Source: Caldilineaceae bacterium (GTDB lineage: Bacteria > Chloroflexota > Anaerolineae > Caldilineales > Caldilineaceae). From it: a stretch of DNA of 34,832 nucleotides. Within the stretch, counting starts at the first letter, position 1. Each line of letters starts with the position of its first letter. The notes under the pieces are model-generated. The model had not been told where the DNA came from. It ran no database searches and worked only from the letters and a program-made list of their open reading frames with translations. This document shows, in pieces, positions 23,301-31,344 of this stretch. A program made the translations under genes and the position numbers. The DNA lies in contig JAGRCP010000033.1 in NCBI GenBank assembly GCA_020433455.1, positions 1 through 34,832 on the forward strand. The letters are read 5' to 3'.

Positions 23301-26299
23301 CGGAATTCGTAGATAACTACATCCAGTTCCGCACCGGGATAGGGCGCGCTGTGGGGCGCGCCCAGCGATTCCAGCGTAACCAGATCAATGGTTGCCTCTT
23401 CGCCCACAGAGACCACATAGCGCTCCGGACTGATGCCGATGGCGAATGCGCTCTGATGGACGGGAACGTTCACCTGGTTGGAGACGAATTGGTCCGTCGC
23501 GCTTTGAACGGTGACGTCAATTTGCAGGCTTTGGCTGCCCATGCCCGCGGCCAACTCTGCCGGCGCTTCGATGACGTAACGACCTTGCGCATCGGTAACG
23601 CCCGCGCCCTCCCGTATCAACTCGCCCAAGCTAAAGCCGCGATAGGGGTCGTAATCCTCCGTCGTCGGGTCGTAAGCGGCAAAGCTGTAATAGCGTCCTT
23701 GGGGGCCGTCCTCCCAGCGATAGTCGTAAGGCGAACTGAGGATGCGCCAGGTTACCGGCGCATCAGCCAGGGGCCCGCCGCTGTAATAGGCGGCATCTAC
23801 CGCCACGCGCACGGTTTCGCCCTGGATGTACTCGTCCTTTTCCGGCGTGAAGGTGATCTCGAACTCAGGCTTGCGATAGGCCGCCACCTGAAAGCCTGTG
23901 CCGGCATAGACCGGGTTGGGCGTCCCGGTCTGCACCAGGGCCTCCACGTAGTAATAGCCGGTGGTCGCCTCGTCGGCCAGATCGATAAAGCCGCTGACCG
24001 TGCCGTGCGCGTTGGGGCGTACGGTCCGCCGCTGGATTTCGTCGCCCCGATCATTGCGTACGGTGATGTCAACCCGGGTCTCCTGTGAAGGCAGACGGTA
24101 GCCGTCATCGCCCATCATGCGCAGAATGCCCTTCCAGTTTACCCTGTCCCCGGGCCGATAGACCGGACGATCGGTATAGAAGAAAGTCTGCATGGTCTCC
24201 TGGCCGTACCCGCTGGGCAGGTTGAAATCCCAGGCGGCGATGCCCTGAGACCACTCGGTGGAAGCCACGGCGAAAATTGGGTCGCCGGGCGCGCCGCTTA
24301 CGGCCAGGACCGGCTGCCAGGCGTTATCGCCCTCTACCTGGGCCTGGACCGTCACTAGCCCCGCAGCGTCGGTAACGCCCTGGGCCAGGACGTCCGCGTC
24401 GCTGCGGAATTCTACGGGCGTTCGCCCCGATAGCGGGGGCGTACTGCGTAGCCATGCCAGGACGCCCGCGTCGCTGCGGAATTCTACGGGCGCCTGGGCG
24501 ACGGGCTCGCCCGTGGCCAGATCAGTAAGCCAGGCCAGGCTCGCGCCCGTCTGGCTCTGCTTGATGACCAGGTTGTAATTGCTCAGGATGATGACGTAAG
24601 TATCATGCAGCGTGGCGGGCGCGCCGCCGGCGGTATCGGCTGCCGGGACAGGGCGCGCAATCTGCAGGGCGTAGATGCCCGGCGGCAGATCGCTGCCCGC
24701 GTCGTCCTGCAATTTGATTAGCTCCGTGCCCAGTTCGTTGGCGGCAACCTGGGACGGGTAGCTCCGCTCCCAAATGCGATTGGCTGCCTCATCGGGCACG
24801 GCGTAGTTGTCGAAAGCCTGCCACTGATCCGGTCCGGCCAGCTTGTACAGCTCCGCCGGCGGCAGGCGATAGAGGGCCGCGTCCACCGTTGCCACGTTGC
24901 GATAATAGGCCGCCACGACCGTTGTCGTAAACGCGGTGAAGTGGGTGAAGTTTTCCAGATCGGTCTGGACCGCGGGCGGGTAATCGCCCGTGGTGAAAGA
25001 GAAGCTGAACTCTTTGCCCAGGGTGTTGCCGTAGGCATCGCCCGCCGCGCCGTCTACGGTAACGGTGTAGGCGGTTTGGGGCTCCTTGGGCCAGATTAGC
25101 TGGACATTGGGCGTAGGATAATCCGAGTAGTAGCTGATGACCGTGGTCGTGGTGGGGACCGGCGTCACGTCAACCGCGTCCAGTGCCAGGGTGTAGCTCA
25201 AGGGTGCGGTGAAATAGACGGCGACCGGCGCATCCAGCGGCACGCCTTCATTGCCGTCCAGCGATTCGGTGTAGTCTATGGCCGGCAGCGAGAACGTTCT
25301 GAAATGCACGGCAACCGGCTCGCCCAGATTGCCCGATCCCCTGGCCGATTGGACATCCGCCATCAGCCCGATTACGTATTCCTGGTCGAAGCCCAGCGAC
25401 GCATCGGGCGTGAACGTGACGGTCGTCGAATCATCGTTCCAGGTAAAGCCGCCGGCCACGGCCTGGCCCGGCGCGTCGCCCTCCGTGACCGGCCGCAGGC
25501 TAAACCCCGCTTCCACGGAGGCCTGATCCATAGGTTTGGTGAAGGTGATGGTCACGGGGGCGTCGGGCGGATTGGGGCCTCCCAGCGCCTGGGGCGATAC
25601 GTTGCTGACCGCGGGCGCGCCCGTAGTGAAGCTTGTTTGGTACGGCTGCGCTAGGGGGATGCCGTCAAAGGTGTTGACGTTGTCAACCGTCACCTGATAA
25701 TCGCTGCCCGCATCAAAACCGCTTTCGGGCGTAAAGACGTAGGCGCTGGTCGTGACCCATTCGCCCTGGCCGGCTGCATCCGGCTCCAGCTTGAAGGGAC
25801 GTGGCGTCTCTTCGCTGCCCAGCGCGACGACCGGCTGATTGAAGAGCACGGTGAGATTCTCATCGGTGGCGGTGACGTTGAGGACCTGGAGAGGCACGGG
25901 CGTATTGAGGATGAGGACTACGGGGGCATTGACCTCCGTTCCGTCTGCGCTCAAGGCCGTACGCAGCGTAAATTCGTAGCGCCGGCCCGCCTCCGGCTCG
26001 GCGGCAGGTGTAAAGATGACTGCCGCGTCTTCTACGCGCGTTGCGCCGGCTAATGCGGGCGTCACGGTCAGGTAGTCGGCGCTGGCCGGGTCCATGGCCT
26101 GGTCAAAGGTGATGCGCACCGGCTCGCCCATCCACGGAGCGTCGGCGGCAGGCTCCGTGCTGACGACTACGGGCGGCGTCGCCTGGCGCGGCGGGACCGC
26201 GGCCCGAACGCTGAGCGTTTTCACGGCCGTCCCGCCCAGAAGCAAGGCAATAACCAAGCTCAGAACGGCATAACTTGCGGTGCGGAATAAGCGTTGCAT
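20312..26299 (-). CDS. Alpha-2-macroglobulin family protein
   Basis: A 1995-aa exported protein resembling YfhM/ECAM, thought to trap foreign proteases through a bait region and a thioester. A signal peptide is present (about 1-37, ASYAVLSLVIALLLGG), without a lipobox. Four or more Ig-like (Big_5-type) repeats fill about 45-440 (PVRITFDQAMDPAS, PVTITFTKPMDQAS). The macroglobulin domains begin near 700 (FFYTDRPVYRPGDRVNWKG, MG2). A Gly7 run lies near 1276, followed by VREDFRDAAYWDAEL. The thioester motif CNEQ starts at Cys1510 (21772-21761), in the alpha-alpha toroid domain. The end (YLPAGTYQYTFQVRA, AEEMYFPEVWGRSGG) is the bacterial MG10 domain. AGG precedes the ATG at 26299. It lies 125 nt downstream of pbpC. 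Confidence 0.95.
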   Translation of the reverse strand: MQRLFRTASYAVLSLVIALLLGGTAVKTLSVRAAVPPRQATPPVVVSTEPAADAPWMGEPVRITFDQAMDPASADYLTVTPALAGATRVEDAAVIFTPAAEPEAGRRYEFTLRTALSADGTEVNAPVVLILNTPVPLQVLNVTATDENLTVLFNQPVVALGSEETPRPFKLEPDAAGQGEWVTTSAYVFTPESGFDAGSDYQVTVDNVNTFDGIPLAQPYQTSFTTGAPAVSNVSPQALGGPNPPDAPVTITFTKPMDQASVEAGFSLRPVTEGDAPGQAVAGGFTWNDDSTTVTFTPDASLGFDQEYVIGLMADVQSARGSGNLGEPVAVHFRTFSLPAIDYTESLDGNEGVPLDAPVAVYFTAPLSYTLALDAVDVTPVPTTTTVISYYSDYPTPNVQLIWPKEPQTAYTVTVDGAAGDAYGNTLGKEFSFSFTTGDYPPAVQTDLENFTHFTAFTTTVVAAYYRNVATVDAALYRLPPAELYKLAGPDQWQAFDNYAVPDEAANRIWERSYPSQVAANELGTELIKLQDDAGSDLPPGIYALQIARPVPAADTAGGAPATLHDTYVIILSNYNLVIKQSQTGASLAWLTDLATGEPVAQAPVEFRSDAGVLAWLRSTPPLSGRTPVEFRSDADVLAQGVTDAAGLVTVQAQVEGDNAWQPVLAVSGAPGDPIFAVASTEWSQGIAAWDFNLPSGYGQETMQTFFYTDRPVYRPGDRVNWKGILRMMGDDGYRLPSQETRVDITVRNDRGDEIQRRTVRPNAHGTVSGFIDLADEATTGYYYVEALVQTGTPNPVYAGTGFQVAAYRKPEFEITFTPEKDEYIQGETVRVAVDAAYYSGGPLADAPVTWRILSSPYDYRWEDGPQGRYYSFAAYDPTTEDYDPYRGFSLGELIREGAGVTDAQGRYVIEAPAELAAGMGSQSLQIDVTVQSATDQFVSNQVNVPVHQSAFAIGISPERYVVSVGEEATIDLVTLESLGAPHSAPYPGAELDVVIYEFRWNSVYAQENGVYVWKTSVDRTPVYSETVTTGRDGMAAVSFTPAAAGQYQITAAGVDAEGRISAGAGYLYAAGGSDFVAWPRENNNRIELVADKQTYAPGDTAKILVPSPFAGRVQALVTIERGGVIDARVVTLASNSATLEIPVTADAIPNIYVSVILLKGVDESNPFPAMAVGMTELAVDVREKELTITVDPGAETVAPGTQITYTIDVADVTGAPVADAELSVALIDKAIFALGGQTESSLADVFYARRPLGVRTGALLVINEDQLSRLLAEGPKGGGGGGGGISMLEVREDFRDAAYWDAELVTDDAGQASFSVTLPENLTTWVLVVRGASDDTKVGDSRHELVATQDLQIRPALPRFFTAGDRAQIGAVVMNTTDERIAELRLQIGIEGADAEGETGFVTELDAGGQARFDLPVTVMKDAEEVTFTFTATSSVASDAVRITLPVVRYQTPETVATAGEVPPTGRVEAIRVPDGATDDGELSVTIEPSLAAGMLEGLDYLEHYPYECNEQAVSRFLPNLFTRRALRELGVEDAELAQQLAYQMGVGVQKLVNRQNPDGGWGYWPGEESSAYVSAYVLWGLAEAERMEYAVPQDTLDRAVGYLERQFQAPDAVANNWELNEMAFMHFVLAEMGQGDPGRAATLYDARARLAYYGKAYLAMALADMNDDADGDPRIETLLDELYGAVQTSATGASWHEADVDYMTLNTDLRTTAIVLTAFTRLDPDQPLLGNAVRWLMSARESGRWATTQENAWSIIALTDWLAATGELEADYAWDVSLNEAELGGGQVTPETVDTRTRLRAAVSDLLRDETNILRLSRDNASGRMYYTASLRTYVDAPAVSPRNRGIAVTRRFAAADGETISRAAVGDVISVTATIVAPKDLYHLLVEVPLPAGTEPVNASLATESAGAQGPQMEDVTDSSMPWRYWIPTATDMRDEKVALFATYLPAGTYQYTFQVRAALPGEYRVLPVHAEEMYFPEVWGRSGGEVFVVEE
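24384..24492. repeat. In-frame duplication inside the macroglobulin gene
   Basis: Two 37-bp copies (24384-24420 and 24456-24492) differ at one base and are 72 bp apart, exactly 24 codons. The protein reads PVEFRSDAGVLA and PVEFRSDADVLA (about residues 603-639). Between them lies WLRSTPPLSGRT, coded by a stretch containing the palindrome CGCCCC/GGGGGCG at about 24424-24441. Confidence 0.88.
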
Positions 26300-26424
26300 A
26301 ATGACCTGTCTTTCGCGATCAAATTGTTGACATAAAGTTTGGATGGGCTGATTGCGTTCGCTGCCTGCTTGCTTCATCTGCCAGAATGGCAACTCAACCT
26401 AAATTTGTAAATTACTTGCGTGAA

Positions 26425-29106
26425 TTACTGTTGTGACGCCGCGAATTCTTCTACCGGCCGTACGGTGATGGCGGCTGTTGGGGAGCGGACGGTTGCGCCG
26501 TCGGCCTTGGTTTCGCCTTCCAGGCGGAAGCGATGTTCGCCGGGCGTCAGCGTCCACCACGCCTGAATTGTAGCCGTATCCTGCATCTCTATCAACGTTG
26601 CGCCATCGACCACCAGGCGCAATGCAGCCCATGGGCCGCTATTCGCATAGCCCTGCACGGCGATGCGCTGGCTCGCTGCGGGCAGGCCGGGATGGATTTG
26701 ATAGACGGCCATGTCGTCAGGTCCCGTGAGGACAAGCGGCTCTGTCGGGTTTGGCTCTTCGCCTAGGGATGACGTCGCGTCCCCCGGGATAGATGCGGTC
26801 GCATCCAACACGGGCAAATTATGGCTGATCATCCAATCGTGATAGGCAGGCGGCAGCACCCAGACGACCTGAGTGCGGGTCTCTTCCGCGGGCGTATCCG
26901 GTGCGGCAGGAAGCCCCGTGCGCCGATCGAGCGTAACCCGGCGAAATTGGGTGTCGGGCAGCGCGGGTTCGGTTCCGGCCCGGAAGCGTTCTTGACGCAA
27001 TTGCGTACACGCATCACCGGGGAGCATGCCGCTGGGCCCGCAAATTTCCACCTCTACAATGTCGGCCGGTCGGGCAAAGGGCGGGGGATCGTCAGCGTGC
27101 GCGGCCAGCATCATATCGTGCCAGACGGGGCCGGCCCCGTCCAGTCCGCTCACGCCGACCATGGGCGCGTTGTCGGCGTTGCCCACCCAGACGCCGATAA
27201 CGCGCTCGGTGGAGTAGCCTACGGTCCAGTTGTCCCGCCAGTCGGTGGTCGTACCCGTCTTCACCGCGGCGGGAAAAGGCAATTCCAGCACTGAGCCCTG
27301 GCCGAATGCGGGCCGACGCGCGGCGGGATCAGACAGAATGTCGGTGATCAAATAAGCCGTCTCGGCATCAATCACCCGCTCGCCGCCCAATCTCCCCATC
27401 TCCCAATCTCCTAATCCCCCGCCCTCGACTGCCAGCACGCTCCGCGGCTCCAGCCTTATCCCATCATCCAGCGTACCGTACGCGGCGGTCAATTCCAGCA
27501 GGCGGACCTCGCCGCCGCCCAGGGTAAGGGCCAGCCCGTAGCGCTCGGTGAAGGTGGTGATGCCCGCGCGCGCGGCCAGGGTACGCAGCGTATCGACGCC
27601 GACGCGTTCCAGGGTTTTGACCGCGGGAATGTTGTAGCTGGAAGCCAGCGCGGTGCGCACGCTCACCGGGCCGTGGAAGGCGCGGTCGTAGTTGAGAGGC
27701 GTGTAGGCCTCCGGTTCGCCATGGGCATTGGGTGCATAGAAGGTGGCGGGCAAATCCGCGATGATGGACGCCGGCGTTAGCGGAGCCACGCCCGCCTGCG
27801 CGCTCCACGCGGGGTCCAGGGCCGCGGCGTAGGTGAAAGGCTTGATGGCGCTGCCGGGCTGGCGCAGGCTCAACGCGGCGTTGACGTTACCCTGAATAGC
27901 AGCGTCAAAATAGTCGGGGCTGCCCACCATGGCCAGAATGTCGCCGGTGCGGCTGTCCAGCGTCACGGCCGCGGCGTTGTCAATGCGCCGGTTGGGGTTG
28001 ACGCCGTCGGCGCAAACTGCGGGCGGCTCGCAATTGAGTTGGGCCAGCCGCCGGCTGACGGCCTCTTCGGCCGCGCGTTGCAGGTCCAGGTCCAGCGTGG
28101 TGGTAACGGTGAGGCCGCCCCGGCGGATGGCGTCCGTTCCCAACATTTGGGTGAGCTGGTCCTGGACGTACATGACAAAATGGGGTGCGCGAATGGGGAA
28201 AAGGCGCGCCCGATAGCGCAGCGCTTCTCGTTCAACCAGGACTGCTTCCTCTGCGTCCAGATAGCCCTTCTCCTGCATGAGGCGAATGACAGTCTGCCGG
28301 CGCGCCATGGCTGCTTCGGGATCGGCGAGGGGATTATAGACGCCGGGATTCTGGAGCAGCCCGGCCAGGAGCGCGCACTCGCCGCGGCTGAGCTGGGCCG
28401 CGGGCTTGGCGAAAAAGGTCTGGGCCGCGGCTTCGAGGCCAAAGGCGAAGCTGCCGTAGTAGCTCTGGTTCAGATAGAGGACCAGCAACTCATCCTTCGT
28501 GTAGCGAGTCTCGAGCCGCCAGGCCAGCCAGGCTTCGCGCAGCTTGCGCGTGTAGGATGCCTCCAGCCGCTCGTCGGGCGTGAGGAGGAGCATGCGTGCC
28601 AGCTGCTGGGTGATGGTGCTCGCGCCGCTGACGATGCCGCCGCTGCGCCGGTTCTGAATGGCGGCACGCAGAATGGCGACGGGATCGATGCCCGGGTGGA
28701 GGTAGAAGCGGCTGTCCTCGGTAGCGATGGTGGCCTGGCGACAGGCCAGGGGAATAGCGTCCAGCGTCAGGTCGATCTGCTTGCCCATATCCGGGTCGAT
28801 GACCTCGTAGAGGAGGCGGCCGTTGCGGTCCAGAATGCGGGTAGACGGCCGGACCAGGCGCTGCTCCAGCGCGCTGACGGGCGGCAGATCGGCCAGGAGC
28901 CAGGCGTAGACGATCCCAGCGCTGAGCGAGAAGAGCCCGCCCAGCACGAGGAGCGTTATGTAGATGGGTTTGGGGCAAAACCGGCGGCGCGTCATGCTAT
29001 CGGAACGTGTGTAGCCGGGGCTATGTTCCGGTTGAAACGCGGCGGCTTTGCGCAGGGCAAAATTGTAGGCGAATGGTCTGGACGAGGTCCGGGTTTGCTT
29101 ATTCAT
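26425..29106 (-). CDS. pbpC: Penicillin-binding protein 1C
   Basis: A bifunctional class A PBP that polymerises glycan strands and can bind penicillin as a transpeptidase. It has 893 aa. A membrane helix lies at about 48-70. The GT51 domain has the catalytic Glu130 ([15 protein letters not shown]), [14 protein letters not shown] (161-174) and [16 protein letters not shown] (213-228). The transpeptidase domain has SAIK (Ser419-Lys422), SYN (490-492) and KTGTT (616-620). A BiPBP_C domain closes the protein (about 800-893, [26 protein letters not shown]). AGGAGA lies 12 nt before the ATG at 29106; an ATG at 28995 is possible but lacks such a site. It precedes the macroglobulin gene, the usual gene pair. 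An odd Gly-rich insertion is at about 562-575. Confidence 0.96.
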   Translation of the reverse strand: MNKQTRTSSRPFAYNFALRKAAAFQPEHSPGYTRSDSMTRRRFCPKPIYITLLVLGGLFSLSAGIVYAWLLADLPPVSALEQRLVRPSTRILDRNGRLLYEVIDPDMGKQIDLTLDAIPLACRQATIATEDSRFYLHPGIDPVAILRAAIQNRRSGGIVSGASTITQQLARMLLLTPDERLEASYTRKLREAWLAWRLETRYTKDELLVLYLNQSYYGSFAFGLEAAAQTFFAKPAAQLSRGECALLAGLLQNPGVYNPLADPEAAMARRQTVIRLMQEKGYLDAEEAVLVEREALRYRARLFPIRAPHFVMYVQDQLTQMLGTDAIRRGGLTVTTTLDLDLQRAAEEAVSRRLAQLNCEPPAVCADGVNPNRRIDNAAAVTLDSRTGDILAMVGSPDYFDAAIQGNVNAALSLRQPGSAIKPFTYAAALDPAWSAQAGVAPLTPASIIADLPATFYAPNAHGEPEAYTPLNYDRAFHGPVSVRTALASSYNIPAVKTLERVGVDTLRTLAARAGITTFTERYGLALTLGGGEVRLLELTAAYGTLDDGIRLEPRSVLAVEGGGLGDWEMGRLGGERVIDAETAYLITDILSDPAARRPAFGQGSVLELPFPAAVKTGTTTDWRDNWTVGYSTERVIGVWVGNADNAPMVGVSGLDGAGPVWHDMMLAAHADDPPPFARPADIVEVEICGPSGMLPGDACTQLRQERFRAGTEPALPDTQFRRVTLDRRTGLPAAPDTPAEETRTQVVWVLPPAYHDWMISHNLPVLDATASIPGDATSSLGEEPNPTEPLVLTGPDDMAVYQIHPGLPAASQRIAVQGYANSGPWAALRLVVDGATLIEMQDTATIQAWWTLTPGEHRFRLEGETKADGATVRSPTAAITVRPVEEFAASQQ
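27384..27420. repeat. Pyrimidine-rich low-complexity insertion in pbpC
   Basis: Repeats of the form CCCAATCTCC and CCCATCTCC make a 37-bp stretch, unlike the surrounding GC-rich code. It encodes [15 protein letters not shown] in frame (about residues 562-576), between the conserved SVLAVE and [11 protein letters not shown] blocks of the transpeptidase domain. Confidence 0.75.
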
Positions 29107-29129
29107 TCATCCGTCTCTCTCCTGGCCCC

Positions 29130-29151
29130 TCCGGGAGGTTTCCCTCCCGGA
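29130..29151. terminator. Hairpin between the S9 peptidase and pbpC
   Basis: TCCGGGAGG (29130-29138) and CCTCCCGGA (29143-29151) form a 9-bp stem with a 4-nt loop. It lies 22 nt past the peptidase stop and just before the pbpC ribosome-binding site. There is no T-run, so it may only weaken read-through. Confidence 0.5.
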
Positions 29152-29172
29152 AGCTGTGCCGTAACGCCCATC

Positions 29173-31176
29173 CTACAGATAGCGGGCAAACCAGCCGACC
29201 AAATACTCAAGCCGCGCAATGCGGCGGTCCGTGCGGCCGGCGCGGGAAAGGCCGTGGGATTCGGCTTCGATGCGGACGAATTCGCTCTCTACGCCCACCT
29301 GACGCAGCGCGGTAAACCACTGCTCGCTCTGCTCTACATTGACGCGCCTGTCGCCTTCTGCGTGGATGACCATGGTCGGCGTTTGGACAGCCGCGACATA
29401 GTTAAGCGGCGACTGACGCCAGTAATCATCGAGCCGTTCCCAGGGCGGCGCGTCGTTGAACCAGCATTGGAAAAGCCAGGTAAAGTCGCTGGTTCCGTGA
29501 AAGCTGATCAAATTGCAGAGGCTGCGCTGGGTGACCGCCGCGGCAAATCGATCCGTGTGGCTTACAATCCAGTTGGTCATGTAGCCGCCGTAGCTGCCGC
29601 CGGTGACGCCCATCCGCCGGGTATCTACATAGGGCCGGGCCGCCACGTAATCGGTCCACGCCATGAGATCGCCGTAGGCCACCGCGCCGAAATCGTCCAC
29701 GATGGCGTTCACGTGACGGTTCCCGTATCCCTGGGAACCGCGTGGATTACAGTAGCAGACCACATAGCCAAGCCCCGCCAGCATGTGCAGCTCGTGGAAG
29801 AAGCCGTGGCCGTACTGGAGTTGCGGGCCGCCGTGGATCTCCAGGATGACGGGGTAGCTGCGGGCCGGATCGAAGTCGGGCGGCTTCAGGATCCACCCCT
29901 GAAGACGGTTCCCGTCCGGTCCGTCGATCCAATGTTCTTCCGGCGCGTTGAGCGCCGCGGTATCCAGCCACCCTGCGTTGACCTGCGTTAGCTGCCGCGT
30001 GGATCCGCTTTCCGCGTCCCACAGCCAGAGATCGCCCGGCGTCGTGGCGGTGGCGCGCAGATAGAGAAAAGATCGCCCGGCGGCATCGGGAGAGAGCGAG
30101 CCAATCAGATCATCCTCGCCCAGCACCTGCTCGACCGTTCCATCTGTCGCCTGAACGGTCCCGACAAATGTGCGGCCGTGACGCGAGAAGTTGACGTAGA
30201 GCGCCTCGCCGTCAGACGACCAGGCGGGCGGAACAAAGGCAACGCGCAGGTCCGTATCGCCCAGCGTCAGGTCGCCGGTGGTGATATCCGTGTGTCCGGT
30301 CAAATTTCGCGCCGCGCCCTGATCGGCAAGCGGCACGATCCACAGGTCCATATTCTGCCAAAACTGGCGCACGCCCTCGGAGCAGAAATAGGCGAGGCGG
30401 GTTCCGTCGGGTGAAAACGACGGACACTGTTTGCGGCCCTCGGGCAGCGCCAATTCCGTCACCTCCCCGCCGGCAGCGGAGACCAGGCAAAGGGACAGGT
30501 TCATTTGGTCCCAGTCCGGGTCGGGGGTGCGATTGGCCACAAACGCGATTGTCTTGCCGTCGGGCGACCAGACCGGGTTGACCTCGTCACGCATCCCGTT
30601 GGTCAGGCGGCGGCTCTGTCCGTCGGCGACATCCACAATATGCAGTTGCCGGTACGCCTGGGGCAAAAAGCCCTCGCCGTCGGCCCGGTAGACTGTGCGC
30701 GTGATATGACGCGCGACAACGCCTAATTCCCGCTTCAATTCGTCCTCTTCGCGTGCGATCTCTTCCTCATCCCTGGGGCGAAAGCTCAGAACAATGGAAC
30801 GTCCGTCGGGCGACCAGGCGAACTCGCCCAGGGAGCCGGCCAGCTCCGTGATTTTTCGCGCCTCGCCGCCGTCCGCCGGAATGATGTAGAGTTGGCTCTG
30901 CTTCTCGTTGCCGCGGTTAGAGAGAAACGCGATTTGCCTGCCGTCCGGCGACCAGCGCGGCGCAGCGTCAACCTGATCGCCCACGGTGAACCGGCGCGCC
31001 TGCCCGCCCTGTACGGGCATGAGCCAAAGGTTGCTGTAGCGCTTCTGCGTCCTGCGATCCACCCGCTGCAACGCATAAACGGCCTGCCGCCCGTCGGGCG
31101 AGAGGTCGTAGCCGGTAATCAGTTGGAAACGGTAGAGATCGTCTGCGGTCAATGGTCCGGAAGGGCGAGCGTCCAT
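29173..31176 (-). CDS. S9 family prolyl-oligopeptidase-like peptidase
   Basis: A serine peptidase of the acylaminoacyl-peptidase (S9C) type, 667 aa, cleaving short peptides; no signal peptide, so probably cytoplasmic. The N-terminal beta-propeller (about 10-400) is made of TolB/PD40-like repeats (WSPDGRQIAFLSNR, WSPDGRSIVL, WSPDGKTIAFVANR, FSPDGTRLAYF). The C-terminal alpha/beta-hydrolase has the oxyanion strand ILEIHGGPQ, the nucleophile elbow GGSYGG (Ser528), Asp609 (AEGDRRV) and His641 (ESHGLSR). GGAGG lies 5 nt before the ATG at 31176; an ATG-proximal extension to 31227 is rejected. It is divergent from the U32 gene, with 168 nt between them. Confidence 0.95.
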   Translation of the reverse strand: MDARPSGPLTADDLYRFQLITGYDLSPDGRQAVYALQRVDRRTQKRYSNLWLMPVQGGQARRFTVGDQVDAAPRWSPDGRQIAFLSNRGNEKQSQLYIIPADGGEARKITELAGSLGEFAWSPDGRSIVLSFRPRDEEEIAREEDELKRELGVVARHITRTVYRADGEGFLPQAYRQLHIVDVADGQSRRLTNGMRDEVNPVWSPDGKTIAFVANRTPDPDWDQMNLSLCLVSAAGGEVTELALPEGRKQCPSFSPDGTRLAYFCSEGVRQFWQNMDLWIVPLADQGAARNLTGHTDITTGDLTLGDTDLRVAFVPPAWSSDGEALYVNFSRHGRTFVGTVQATDGTVEQVLGEDDLIGSLSPDAAGRSFLYLRATATTPGDLWLWDAESGSTRQLTQVNAGWLDTAALNAPEEHWIDGPDGNRLQGWILKPPDFDPARSYPVILEIHGGPQLQYGHGFFHELHMLAGLGYVVCYCNPRGSQGYGNRHVNAIVDDFGAVAYGDLMAWTDYVAARPYVDTRRMGVTGGSYGGYMTNWIVSHTDRFAAAVTQRSLCNLISFHGTSDFTWLFQCWFNDAPPWERLDDYWRQSPLNYVAAVQTPTMVIHAEGDRRVNVEQSEQWFTALRQVGVESEFVRIEAESHGLSRAGRTDRRIARLEYLVGWFARYL

Positions 31177-31344
31177 GAAATCCTCCACAAGGTGAATAAT
31201 GGGAAAAGGGTGTAGGCCTGTCCACATCCTACAACAGAGATCGCTGCGATGGGCAATCAGATTTTGGTGCGGACAGATAGTCTGTGCTACCGTCAGTGGA
31301 TTATTCTCTCGTCGCCTTTACGCGCGTGCCAAAGGACAAGCAGC

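Noticed and set aside
22268-24088. 606-aa open frame antisense to the macroglobulin gene
   Set aside because: Rich in Arg, Gly, Ala and His as expected for a complementary-strand shadow; the minus-strand frame carries real domains.
28039-29991. 650-aa open frame across pbpC and the S9 peptidase, antisense to both
   Set aside because: It crosses the boundary of two well-supported genes and shows no motif.
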